A stretch of 64,000 nt of DNA from Panacibacter ginsenosidivorans (GTDB taxonomy: Bacteria; Bacteroidota; Bacteroidia; Chitinophagales; Chitinophagaceae). The notes under the pieces were generated by a model, which did not search any database, was not told the origin of the DNA, and worked only from the letters and a program-made list of their open reading frames with translations. Positions 43,866 to 52,604 of the stretch are shown here, one piece after another. The stretch is from the NCBI RefSeq assembly GCF_007971225.1, contig NZ_CP042435.1:1240001-1304000 (forward strand), read 5' to 3'. Each line of letters starts with the position of its first letter. The first letter of the stretch is position 1. A program made the position numbers and the translations under genes.

Positions 43866-44348
43866 AATAATATCTCATTTGCTTTTTGTCTTTCTTTACT
43901 TTTTCTCTTGAAAGAAAAAGTAACAAAAGTTCAAGCACTGATGATATACAGCCCATCCGTGCATTCGCCTTGATTAAGCTGTAGTACTACTGTAGCTTGG
44001 GGCCGCTGTATTTTCATGTACCTGATTATTGTTTGCATGTGAGTAATTAATACCGTTTTGTCAGATGCGAGGACTGAACCTTGGAATCCGGCATCAGCAA
44101 AATGGCATTAGGAAATTTATGGAATGGAGCGTTAAGCAGCGAAGATTTTCAATAAAGTTCAGCTGAATTTAATGAGTCTTAGCTGAAAAAAGATATAAAG
44201 CAACATAGTAACCTGCTTCGCTGTAGCCTAATGAAGTAAATTTTAGCCATTTTTCCGGAGCCTTGACTTTTTTTGTTAGTTTTTTGTGTCAGGACAAAAA
44301 AGTAAATCCCAACTTGCACCAAGGCAAAAGAACAATAACTTTAATCGT
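43866..44348. other. Hairpin-bounded noncoding region
   Basis: No gene is seen. Two A/T-rich hairpins of similar design mark the ends: TTACTTTTTCT/AGAAAAAGTAA around CTTGAA at 43896-43922, and TTTTTTGT/ACAAAAAA around GTCAGG at 44280-44301. The 360 bases between are richer in G+C than the ends and look like a noncoding element. Confidence 0.5.
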
Positions 44349-46322
44349 ATGAAACACATTCTTGCACTAACGATCTCCATTCTTATTATCATTCAATCAA
44401 AAGCACAATACGATATCTGCATCTACGGCGGCACCTCCGCAGGCGTAATCGCCGCATACACTGCCGCAAAGCAAAACAAGAAGGTAATCCTCATAGAACC
44501 CGGCAAACACCTAGGTGGCTTAACTTCCGGCGGATTAGGTTATACAGACATCGGCAACAAATATGTAGTAACTGGTCTTGCAAGAGATTTCTACAGGAGA
44601 GTAGGCAAGCACTATGGCAAATTCGAATCATGGATCTTCGAACCGCATGTAGCAGAAGAAATATTTAATCAATACATCAAAGAAGCAAATGTGCCCGTGT
44701 TGTTTCAATATGTTATTACAAATGCAACAAAACAAAATGGTGCCATACAAAGTATAGAAATACAAAACTTAAATCCAACCGCATCAACATTTAAGAAAAA
44801 CATCACTGCAAAAATGTTTATCGACTGCAGTTACGAAGGCGATCTCATGGCTAAAGCAGGCGTAAGCTATACCGTAGGCAGGGAAGATAATAAAACCTAC
44901 AACGAAACATGGAACGGCTCACAGCTACTCGATAAACACCAGTTCCCTGATGGCATTGATCCTTACAAAATTCCCGGCGATTCAACAAGCGGTTTACTCT
45001 GGGGCATCAGCAATAATAAGCCGTTGCCAAATGGTACTGGCAACAAGATGGTACAAACCTACAACTACCGCATCTGCTTAACCAATGATGCTGCAAACAA
45101 GATTGACATTACCGCACCCGATGGTTACGACGCCTCTCAATACCAATTACTCTTACGCTATATAAATAAATACAAACCCAAAGAACTCAACGATCGTGTG
45201 CTTAAGATCGACATTATGCCCAATCACAAAACAGACATCAACAACAATGGCCCGTTCTCAACAGATTATATTGGCATGAACTGGGATTATCCCGAAGCAG
45301 ATTACAACACACGGCAAAAGTTTTTATTTTCTCAACTGCAATACACAAAAGGCTTGTTGTATTTTATTGGTCACGACCCACGCATGCCCGAACATCTGCG
45401 CAATGAAATGTTGCAATGGGGTTATCCAAGAGATGAATACACAGACAATAACAATTTCACACCACAGGCGTACATACGCGAAAGCCGCCGCATGATTGGC
45501 GCTTATGTTATGACACAAAATAATTGCGAAGGCAGAGAACAAATAACAGATGCAGCAGGCATGGCTGCCTACACAATGGATTCGCACAACTGCGAACGGC
45601 TTGTTGTAAACGGCATGGTAAAGAACGAAGGCGATGTGCAGGTAGGTGGCTTTGGTCCTTACCCTGTTGCTTATCGTGCGCTTGTGCCAAAAGCAAATGA
45701 GTGCACAAATTTATATGTGCCCGTATGTTTAAGTGCCAGTCATATAGCGTATGGTTCCATACGTATGGAGCCTGTGTTTATGGTGCTTGCGGAAAGCAGC
45801 GCTGCCGCGGCTTGCATGGCAATAGACAATCACCAAACAGTGCAACAGGTTAATGTAAAACAGTTACAGCAACTGCTTGTACAAAACCCTTTAATGAATG
45901 GCAGCACACCCGAAATACTTGTTGATGATAATGATTCACTGCATGTAACTATAACAGGTGCGCATCAAAAACAAACCACCGGCGGCTACGGACCCACCTG
46001 GTTGCAACTGCCCGTTTCTGCACAGCCCGCAACTGTTGCATACACGCCAGGCATACTTACCCCCGGTAACTATACTATTTATGTGTATGTGCCAATGGTA
46101 GCGCATGCAGCAACAACATTGCATTACACAATTAATAATGGCACCGCAAAAAATGTTGATATACCAACACCCACACAAGCCGAAGGGCAAACCAGCGGCG
46201 AGTGGATAACACTCGGTACATACAAACTCCCAAAAGGAAATACAACCACAGTAACCCTTACCAGCAAAGACGTAGACGGAGTTGTAGTTGCAGATGCAGT
46301 ATTGTTTGTGCCGGAGAAGTAA
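44349..46322 (+). CDS. Secreted FAD-dependent oxidoreductase with golvesin-like C-terminus
   Basis: 657 residues from ATG 44349. The signal peptide ends in SKAQ. YDICIYGGTSAGVIAAYTAA is the FAD-binding Rossmann motif, and PGKHLGGLTSGGLGYTD, FIDCSYEGDLMAKAGVSYTV and ADAVLF follow the pattern of the FAD-dependent oxidoreductases often seen in sugar-degrading clusters. Residues from about 540 on (TTGGYGPTWLQLP, PGNYTIYVYVPM, GEWITLGTYKLPKGN) form a golvesin/Xly-like beta-sandwich that may bind carbohydrate. A longer frame starts at 44286 in a hairpin region and is rejected. The substrate is unknown; a sugar or polyol is likely. Confidence 0.87.
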   Translation: MKHILALTISILIIIQSKAQYDICIYGGTSAGVIAAYTAAKQNKKVILIEPGKHLGGLTSGGLGYTDIGNKYVVTGLARDFYRRVGKHYGKFESWIFEPHVAEEIFNQYIKEANVPVLFQYVITNATKQNGAIQSIEIQNLNPTASTFKKNITAKMFIDCSYEGDLMAKAGVSYTVGREDNKTYNETWNGSQLLDKHQFPDGIDPYKIPGDSTSGLLWGISNNKPLPNGTGNKMVQTYNYRICLTNDAANKIDITAPDGYDASQYQLLLRYINKYKPKELNDRVLKIDIMPNHKTDINNNGPFSTDYIGMNWDYPEADYNTRQKFLFSQLQYTKGLLYFIGHDPRMPEHLRNEMLQWGYPRDEYTDNNNFTPQAYIRESRRMIGAYVMTQNNCEGREQITDAAGMAAYTMDSHNCERLVVNGMVKNEGDVQVGGFGPYPVAYRALVPKANECTNLYVPVCLSASHIAYGSIRMEPVFMVLAESSAAAACMAIDNHQTVQQVNVKQLQQLLVQNPLMNGSTPEILVDDNDSLHVTITGAHQKQTTGGYGPTWLQLPVSAQPATVAYTPGILTPGNYTIYVYVPMVAHAATTLHYTINNGTAKNVDIPTPTQAEGQTSGEWITLGTYKLPKGNTTTVTLTSKDVDGVVVADAVLFVPEK

Positions 46323-46325
46323 TTT

Positions 46326-46348
46326 GTCATTCCGAGGTACGAGGAATC
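46326..46348. repeat. Short GTCATTCCGAGG-type palindrome
   Basis: CATTCC and GGAATC-type arms surround GAGGTACGA just after the oxidoreductase stop. It resembles short palindromes common in the phylum by recall; it occurs once here. Confidence 0.35.
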
Positions 46349-46394
46349 TAATATTTTTTTATGAGCCCAACTGAAGTACTGCTATGAGGCTTTC

Positions 46395-46414
46395 GTTGCG
46401 TCGCACACTTGTAC
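46395..46414 (+). repeat. Dispersed intergenic repeat, forward copy
   Basis: GTTGCGTCGCACACTTGTAC, one mismatch; tail starts near 46360. It is the last regular copy before the accessory block. Confidence 0.88.
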
Positions 46415-46511
46415 GGTTAGTTTCGTATAGCAGCACCTTGATAAAAAGAAATATACTTGTAGACATAGGAATTAAATTCATAAATGATGAAGTAAATTTA
46501 TCAAAAACAAA

Positions 46512-48308
46512 ATGTTTATGAATGACAACCTTGAACAAAAGACACTCCTTCAAATATTTTTGGAGCATTTGATTATTGGTCTTATTAAAAACTGGATATC
46601 TATCGCTCTTTTTTTTATATACTTCTTACTTAGCAACAAGGAAATGCCAATTTTCACAGATTTATTTAGAATTCAGTCAATCCAAGCCAAAGATTATTTC
46701 AATGTTATTATAAGTACGACTGCTTCAATATTTGGAATTGTAGTAACAGTTGTTTTACTAACGTTTGAATTGTCAAAGCATACCTTATTCAAAAGAATAG
46801 GAGGAAATATTTTAAATAATTCAATAGTCAGGAACTTTATTTCTCTTGGGGTAGTAACTATTTTATTATCGATAGCATCATATGTTCTTATTCCTGATTT
46901 TTCAAATGGAAAGAATATTACAATTGCATATTATGTAAGTTATCTTTTCATTTTATTCGTTGTATTAATCTATCCTGTAATGAAGTCAATTCTGTATTCA
47001 ACAAGTGGCTTGAGAAAGGTGCTCAAATCAATTCATAGTCTTAAAGTGGAAGATTTTGACGTAAATGATTTCGATAGTAATTCTATCTCTCTTTTAGAGA
47101 ATGATGAAACACCTTTTTTTCTTATAAAAGCTGAACTCATTTCTTCAATTCGGGACAACGATTTTGAGACGTACAATTTAATACTAAAAGCACTAAACTG
47201 GAGGATAATCGATTTGATAGGTGATGGCTCTAATAGAAGCTTAGTGGAAAAGGTTCAGCGAGGGTTAGTAATAATTTGGAAAGGAGGAAATTTTGAAGCT
47301 GTTCGTGTAGGTAGCTATCAGTATTTCGATGCGGTTTGGGATAGCATCCTAACTATTTATATAAACGCCATTGAGAAAAAGCATCCATATCTACACTATC
47401 AAGAAATCGGTTTCTTTTTTTTACAGGATTTCCTGAGTTTCTTGGGTCGAAACAAATTGCATGATAATCTATCAACGGCAGCAAAAACTCTGTCTAATAT
47501 ATTCCGATTTAGTTTGCAAGAGAATTGCCCACAAGAAAACTTACTAGAGGAGTTGTATGGATACTTTAAAAAACAGGGGGGTGTTTACAATATTGATGCT
47601 AGTTTACAATGGGATTATATTATAGACTTTGGGGAATCAATATTTGAAATTCAGAAGATTGCCATTGAGAACAACGATAGAACTTTATATGAGAATTGTG
47701 AAAGAGAACTCAGTATTATATTAAGCCGTATTTCCAATGGTGAAATATCCAATTTAGGGGAATTGCAAATTGCGTATCTGATCATTGATATTGTACGAGA
47801 TAAAATCTATAACGCAGAAACTGCTTTACAATCGAAGTTGTTTGACAAAAAAAGTAACCCTTTCAAACTTGAAAAATATATGTTAGAACGAGCTATAAAA
47901 GAAGAAAAAGTGTACACACAATATATCATGACTAGTATCGGTGACTTTATAATTAAATGTCAAAGACAAAGAACACTTTATTCAATCGGGCTTTTAGATG
48001 AATGGGGAGCATTATCACGAATCATTTCAGAGTATTTTAAGAAGAATGAAATGGCAAAAAAAGCAATCAATTATATAATTGAAACATTAGAGGTAATGAA
48101 ACGTGAGATTGAAAATACTCAGTTACCTGATGAAGTTGAAAACTACGATGAAATAAAAAAAATAATAAAAAGCCTTAGGGATATATTACTAAAAGATAAT
48201 GGAGAATTGGCTGCCACTCAAGCAAAGAAACTTAAAGACAATTTGGATTCCTTCAAAGCTTTAAAAAGAGACAAAGAATATTATATTGTCGCATGGGAAC
48301 GAAATTGA
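46512..48308 (+). CDS. Multi-pass membrane protein of unknown function
   Basis: 598 residues. Four membrane helices lie in the first 160 residues (including IISTTASIFGIVVTVVLLTF and FISLGVVTILLSIASYVLIP), then a long soluble part of about 430 helical residues (KSIHSLKVEDFDVNDFDSNS, LDEWGALSRIISEYFKKNEM). The membrane part vaguely recalls DUF2254 proteins but I cannot confirm it. It opens an accessory block with lower-quality family matches than its surroundings and is followed by a repeat-like segment related to those after the next two genes. Function unknown; a defence role is only suggested by the company it keeps. Confidence 0.6.
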   Translation: MFMNDNLEQKTLLQIFLEHLIIGLIKNWISIALFFIYFLLSNKEMPIFTDLFRIQSIQAKDYFNVIISTTASIFGIVVTVVLLTFELSKHTLFKRIGGNILNNSIVRNFISLGVVTILLSIASYVLIPDFSNGKNITIAYYVSYLFILFVVLIYPVMKSILYSTSGLRKVLKSIHSLKVEDFDVNDFDSNSISLLENDETPFFLIKAELISSIRDNDFETYNLILKALNWRIIDLIGDGSNRSLVEKVQRGLVIIWKGGNFEAVRVGSYQYFDAVWDSILTIYINAIEKKHPYLHYQEIGFFFLQDFLSFLGRNKLHDNLSTAAKTLSNIFRFSLQENCPQENLLEELYGYFKKQGGVYNIDASLQWDYIIDFGESIFEIQKIAIENNDRTLYENCERELSIILSRISNGEISNLGELQIAYLIIDIVRDKIYNAETALQSKLFDKKSNPFKLEKYMLERAIKEEKVYTQYIMTSIGDFIIKCQRQRTLYSIGLLDEWGALSRIISEYFKKNEMAKKAINYIIETLEVMKREIENTQLPDEVENYDEIKKIIKSLRDILLKDNGELAATQAKKLKDNLDSFKALKRDKEYYIVAWERN

Positions 48309-48312
48309 AGTG

Positions 48313-48358
48313 CTTCTTCACGACAGCGTTTCCTTTATAGATTATATGCAGAGATAGG
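48313..48358 (+). repeat. Cassette-end repeat, copy 1 (degenerate)
   Basis: CTTCTTCACGACAGCGTTTC and TATAGATTATATGCAGAGAT match the layout of the segments at 49003-49056 and 50121-50177. It lies directly after the 598-residue gene and carries only the left part of the repeat. Confidence 0.5.
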
Positions 48359-48385
48359 AAAATCCTGTTCAATCGAATATAAGCT

Positions 48386-49000
48386 ATGGATATTGAAAAA
48401 ATAACAAATCTTGATGAACTAAAAGCCTTAGGTTACTTCGAATCTATAAGGTCTGTTTTTTTTACAAAACTACTTCTATTAATAAACCACACTGATGGAA
48501 AAAAATTGATTATTAATATTCCCGAAGATGTTAAAGCGATTCTAAACGACCACTTAGACTTCCCTCAATATCTCAAAGCTCTAAAAAAGGGGAACAAAGA
48601 ATTACTATTAAATTTTCAAGAGGACATTGTTACAACCTTACTAATTAATTCTTGGGTAGTATTCGAGTTAATAATTAAAAGTTTATCCAAGAAAAATTAT
48701 GCTTTGAGTGAAGAAGATATTTCAGTGAACTATTACAAAAATATATTTGGACTAACCCAGTTGGAGAAGAAAAACTTGGATTTATTTTATTACATAAGAA
48801 ACGCTTTTGTTCATTATAATGGTGCATATTATTCTTATAAAGAAATAGATCATGTTTATAATGGTCATAGATTTTTTTCCAAGTCTAGAGAAGGAAGTAA
48901 GATAATCATTCCGGACACTGACTTTGCATTTAAAATGCATCTTGACATTGAGAAATACGCATATAAGGCGTGGGACAATTATCACAAAAAGCAAAACTAA
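48386..49000 (+). CDS. Hypothetical protein with a HEPN-like R-x4-H motif
   Basis: 204 residues, helical, no signal or membrane segment. FYYIRNAFVHYNG carries Arg138 and His143 in an R-x4-H arrangement with Asn next to the Arg, which is the catalytic signature of HEPN ribonucleases; the helices before it (NSWVVFELIIKSLSKKN) fit a HEPN bundle. It lies between the membrane protein gene and an Abi gene that carries a second HEPN-type motif. A nuclease or RNA-targeting role is likely but not shown. Confidence 0.55.
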   Translation: MDIEKITNLDELKALGYFESIRSVFFTKLLLLINHTDGKKLIINIPEDVKAILNDHLDFPQYLKALKKGNKELLLNFQEDIVTTLLINSWVVFELIIKSLSKKNYALSEEDISVNYYKNIFGLTQLEKKNLDLFYYIRNAFVHYNGAYYSYKEIDHVYNGHRFFSKSREGSKIIIPDTDFAFKMHLDIEKYAYKAWDNYHKKQN

Positions 49001-49002
49001 AC

Positions 49003-49133
49003 CTCTTTCGCAGCAACGTCTGCCTAACAGAATATGTGCAACATGGGGACGTTGCGTGACTTGAAGTATATTATTAACAAAGCAACATTTCTTAGCTAAA
49101 CACAAAGCTTTTATGAAAACGTTGCTCAGAAAT
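49003..49133 (+). repeat. Cassette-end repeat, copy 2
   Basis: Two parts follow the HEPN-like gene. Part one (49003-49056) has GCAACGTC and GACGTTGC 26 bases apart as inverted arms, with GCCTAACAGAATATGTGC between them. Part two (about 49079-49133) reads AAGCAACATTTCTTAGC to GAAAACGTTGCTCAG and is homologous to the 73-bp units at 50186 and 50259. Confidence 0.6.
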
Positions 49134-49143
49134 AAGTGTATCA

Positions 49144-50046
49144 ATGAACAAGATATCTACAATTACAAGGCGTGATATTTTCGACACAATGACTGTGGAA
49201 GGAATAAGTTGGCATGGACGCCTTGAAGAAACAGAATTTTTATCAAGACTTTACGATTTAGAAAACATGCCTTCAACAGACAGCAGATTTAATAATGCTC
49301 TTGGCGACATTTGGCAACACAGAATTAACAATTATGACTGGGATGATAATTGGGTACTTTCTGACAGGCGGTTCAACTTAATGCATTGCGACGATGTGAC
49401 ATTCCTTCAATTTCTGTGTGAGATGCTTCATCCAATTGTAAGAAGCGACGTAACCCAGGTAACTAAACTGCATCAACTTTTTAATGAATATCTTTCAAAA
49501 GATAATTTTGAATTAGTTGAAAAAACAAAAATTTCAGACAGACCTATTTTTATAGGCAGACATAAGCTGCTTGGTAAGACTACTTTTGAAAAGTCAAAAA
49601 AGGAAATCTCAAATTATCTTTCTGATGAGTATGTACTTAAGCAGATTAATTTAATGGAAGGAGCAATTGAAAATTCACCAGAATTAGCAATTGGAACAGC
49701 GAAAGAATTAATTGAAACAATCTGCCATACCATTCTTACTGAACGGCAAATTGAAACGGATAAGAATTGGGACTTGCTACAATTACTTAAACAAACCACC
49801 AAACAACTTAATCTAACCGCAGAAGGAATTCCCGATGAAGCAAAAGCTTCGAAAACAATCAAAAGCATTTTAGGAAGCCTGACAACTGTTGTTCAAGGAA
49901 TAGGAGAATTAAGAAATCAATATGGTAGTGGACACGGCAAAAAAGCAGACTTCAAAGGGTTAACAGCAAGACATGCTAAGCTTTCTGTTGGTGCAGCTTC
50001 AACACTTGCAATATTTTTACTTGAAACACATAAATTTAGGCAATAA
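49144..50046 (+). CDS. Abortive infection family protein (AbiJ-N/Abi_C type)
   Basis: 300 residues, cytosolic. The N-terminal 100 residues (TRRDIFDTMTVEGISWHGRL, LGDIWQHRINNYDWDDNWV) match the start of AbiJ-type proteins. The C-terminal third (AKELIETICHTILTE, IKSILGSLTTVVQGIGELRN) is the Abi_C domain, whose end GELRNQYGSGHG carries Arg257 and His264 as an R-x6-H HEPN pair. Such proteins are abortive-infection ribonucleases that stop cells from making phage. It follows a second HEPN-like gene on the same strand and ends before a run of repeats. Phage defence is a reasonable inference; no test is available here. Confidence 0.82.
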   Translation: MNKISTITRRDIFDTMTVEGISWHGRLEETEFLSRLYDLENMPSTDSRFNNALGDIWQHRINNYDWDDNWVLSDRRFNLMHCDDVTFLQFLCEMLHPIVRSDVTQVTKLHQLFNEYLSKDNFELVEKTKISDRPIFIGRHKLLGKTTFEKSKKEISNYLSDEYVLKQINLMEGAIENSPELAIGTAKELIETICHTILTERQIETDKNWDLLQLLKQTTKQLNLTAEGIPDEAKASKTIKSILGSLTTVVQGIGELRNQYGSGHGKKADFKGLTARHAKLSVGAASTLAIFLLETHKFRQ

Positions 50047-50120
50047 TGAAGAGTCGAACGCACAACATCAACTATGTAAAAAGCGTCAACAGTGGTCCGT
50101 GCTCGACAGTCAATTTTCAG

Positions 50121-50330
50121 CGTTCTTTCGCCGCAACATCTCCTTTATAGGTTATGTGCAAAGGCAGGGACGTTGCGAAGTCAATTGTAACGCAACGTCT
50201 CATGGCAATTCACAAGGCTTTGCATGAAGACGTTGCTGAGAAAAAAGCTAAAGCAACTGTAACGCAACTTCACATAGTAATTTATACGGCTTTGCAAAAA
50301 GACGTTGCTGTGAAAAAGGTGTTGCGTTGA
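50121..50330 (+). repeat. Cassette-end repeat, copy 3 with tandem 73-bp hairpin units
   Basis: Part one (50121-50177) matches the segments after the two previous genes. It is followed by two direct copies, 73 bases apart (from 50186 and 50259), each opening TGTAACGCAAC and ending GACGTTGCTG. The first is an imperfect palindrome with outer arms GCAACGTCT and AGACGTTGC and inner CATG/CATG. Confidence 0.75.
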
Positions 50331-50383
50331 GGCGGAACATTTACCACTTGTAATTACAGTATTTAATTTTATGACATTCTAAG

Positions 50384-51613
50384 TCATAAATCGGAAACTT
50401 TAAAATTAACTACAAGCGCTCCTTGAGTATCCCAGCCAGGAGAAATATTTCCAATCAATAAACCATTTTTTGTAAATAATGATTCCTCGTTTGAGAATGA
50501 ATAACCAATGTTTTCTCCATGCTTGTAAAGTCGAATTGAACCAGGAATAAAAGAGATAGAAACGGGTTTTGACGTTTTAACCATTGTATAACCATTAACT
50601 ATGGGAAGAGATGGCGTAATAATGTCGCTCACAAATATGTGAAAGGTATCTGATGAGCTTTTCAATGGATTCATATTCATTGTCAAATTTTCGGCAAGAT
50701 ATTTTTCACTGTTATGGAAAAATATTTGAAATGCAATAGTATCTCCTGGGTTAGCATTAATAAATGTTTTCCAACAACCAGCACCATATCCCGCCTCACA
50801 TCCATGATCTTGCGTGATGTTTCCAACCATCATTGTAGGTAGATCGTTGGGTTGGACATTAATGCCAATAAGATTTTCTAATTCACTCGGATGATCTGCA
50901 ACTCTTCGGATATAACCAGTAGGGTCATCAATTAAGTGCGCATTCAATTCAAATCTTAGCATTGAAGCAATGCTCGTTGTGTCTTTATTATCAAACGCTT
51001 TCAATATAAGATCGGATTGCAATTTATTTTTATTTGATTCATATTGATTCCATATCCCTACACCTAATGTAAGAATGGCTACTAAAATTGGAACATTTAC
51101 TGCGTTAAATAGGCTTTTCCGTTCAATAATTTCAATTGTGTGAGTTGGAAATTCAATACTAATTGAAACGTTGAAAATGCCTTCCCCAAATTTTTCACGA
51201 ATCTTTTTATTTAAAAGCTTAATAGCATGCTTTTTTATTAACTCACAACTTTCAATAAAATTTTTATATTTTGAAACTCCATAGTATACTGCCGCTACTA
51301 CTGAAAAAATTATAGTTAAACTACCATACAAAACTTTTTCTATGTTAATTGAAGTTTCATATCCCCATATTTGATAGATGTCGTTTTGTAACTCTTTTTT
51401 TATGATATCTTGAATTAATAATTCAACGTCATTTGAAGTAAAGATTCTTTCAATATTTTCTTTTTCATCTAAAATTTTATATTCACTATTTTCTTTAAGA
51501 TTGTATCCCTGACTTTTCAATTTTTTCGTGAAATCAACTTCTAAGTTGTAAATAATTTTATTTGAATCTTTTCTTTTTTGAAAAGGTGATAGCAGAAGAA
51601 GGGCGAGGCTCAT
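50384..51613 (-). CDS. Hypothetical membrane protein
   Basis: 409 residues. Two membrane helices (VLYGSLTIIFSVVAAVYYGV near 115-135 and VNVPILVAILTLGVGIWNQY near 192-212) frame a soluble loop; the C-terminal 180 residues are beta-rich (GDTIAFQIFFHNSEKYLAEN, SISFIPGSIRLYKHGENIGY), of the kind seen in exposed repeats or adhesion-like modules. It faces the three-gene block from the other side and its start abuts the repeat cluster. No family is recognised. Confidence 0.6.
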   Translation of the reverse strand: MSLALLLLSPFQKRKDSNKIIYNLEVDFTKKLKSQGYNLKENSEYKILDEKENIERIFTSNDVELLIQDIIKKELQNDIYQIWGYETSINIEKVLYGSLTIIFSVVAAVYYGVSKYKNFIESCELIKKHAIKLLNKKIREKFGEGIFNVSISIEFPTHTIEIIERKSLFNAVNVPILVAILTLGVGIWNQYESNKNKLQSDLILKAFDNKDTTSIASMLRFELNAHLIDDPTGYIRRVADHPSELENLIGINVQPNDLPTMMVGNITQDHGCEAGYGAGCWKTFINANPGDTIAFQIFFHNSEKYLAENLTMNMNPLKSSSDTFHIFVSDIITPSLPIVNGYTMVKTSKPVSISFIPGSIRLYKHGENIGYSFSNEESLFTKNGLLIGNISPGWDTQGALVVNFKVSDL

Positions 51614-51751
51614 GCTTTAGCTTTTTTGAATTATGTCAATACTCCAAATTAATCATTTAAATGAATATAAAAAATATTGAAGGATGGGTCTCCCCAAATG
51701 GTCTAAGTATGTACACCTGTTCACAGGTGCAAGTATGCAGTCAACTTTTTC

Positions 51752-51936
51752 CTATCGGTCGGTGTCCGTAGCAATTCAACCGTTCTGGCGGGTGAGGACA
51801 CACCGCCGGTAGTACGTAAGATGTACAACCAGGTTAACCTGTAACACTACTACGCTCTATCGGCTGGTGTCCTCACCTGCCGAAATGTTACACTTCTGTT
51901 TCAGCAGAGTCACTTGAAAAAGACTCTGCAGCATTT
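51752..51936 (+). repeat. Composite hairpin repeat, copy 1
   Basis: Opens CTATCGGTCGGTGTCC, then the inverted arms GGCGGGTGAGGACACACCGC and CTATCGGCTGGTGTCCTCAC, then hairpin B (CAGAGTC/GACTCTG). Ends at hairpin B; the downstream part of the unit is missing. A stub of the opening (CTATCGGTTGGTGTCC) follows at 51938. Confidence 0.85.
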
Positions 51937-51962
51937 TCTATCGGTTGGTGTCCATAATTTTC

Positions 51963-52238
51963 CTATCGGTTGGTGTCCATAATTCAATCGTTCCGGCGGG
52001 TGAGGACACACCGCCGGTAGTACGTAAGATGTACAACCAGGTTAACCTGTAACACTACTACGCTCTATCGGCTGGTGTCCTCACCTGCCGAAATGTTACA
52101 CTTCTGTTTCCGCAGAGTCACTTGAAAAGGACTCTGCGGCATTCAAGTAAATAGTTGAGATAAGTTATAAAGTCCACATGCTGTATAAAGAACAAACCGT
52201 ACAAGTGTCATGCTAAAGCTTGATGTACCAAGTTTTTT
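51963..52238 (+). repeat. Composite hairpin repeat, copy 2 (fullest)
   Basis: Long hairpin arms at 51993-52020 and 52065-52090, palindrome AGGTTAACCT at 52039-52048 in its loop, hairpin B with ten-base perfect arms at 52110-52139, then a conserved stretch with ATGCTGTATAAAGAACA and GTACAAGTGTCATGCTAAAG. Confidence 0.88.
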
Positions 52239-52520
52239 CTATCGGTTGGTGTCCATAATTCAATCGTTCGGGCGGGTGAGGACACACCGCCGGTAGTACA
52301 CAAAATGTACGAGTACTTTAACCAGTAACACAACTACGCTCTATCGGCTGGTGTCCTCACCTGCCGAAATGTTACACTTCTGTCTCCGCAGAGTCACTTG
52401 AAAAGAACTCTGCGGCTTCATGCACAACAGTTGAAATAATGATATAAAGCCTACATGCTCCGTAAAGAACAGAACGTACAAGTGTCATGCTAAAGCTTGA
52501 TGTACCAGGTGACACAACCA
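52239..52520 (+). repeat. Composite hairpin repeat, copy 3
   Basis: Same order as copy 2, with hairpin B at 52386-52415 and an interrupted subtype B dispersed repeat at 52477-52520: GTACAAGTG, then about 24 extra bases, then GTGACACAAC. Confidence 0.87.
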
Positions 52521-52604
52521 ATGCTGCCTTAAGAACTGGCAGTTTAAACCCACAATACCTTGTTCTCACTCCACTTTCCCGCGAGAAATAATGCGTTTCT
52601 TGTA

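Noticed and set aside
44286-44348. Upstream extension of the FAD oxidoreductase gene
   Set aside because: It starts in a noncoding hairpin and would place 21 polar residues before a good signal peptide.
49022-49056. Classical integron attC site
   Set aside because: Only one core half (GCCTAAC) fits; the partner GTTRRRY is absent and no integrase gene is in the window. Kept only as a cassette-like resemblance.
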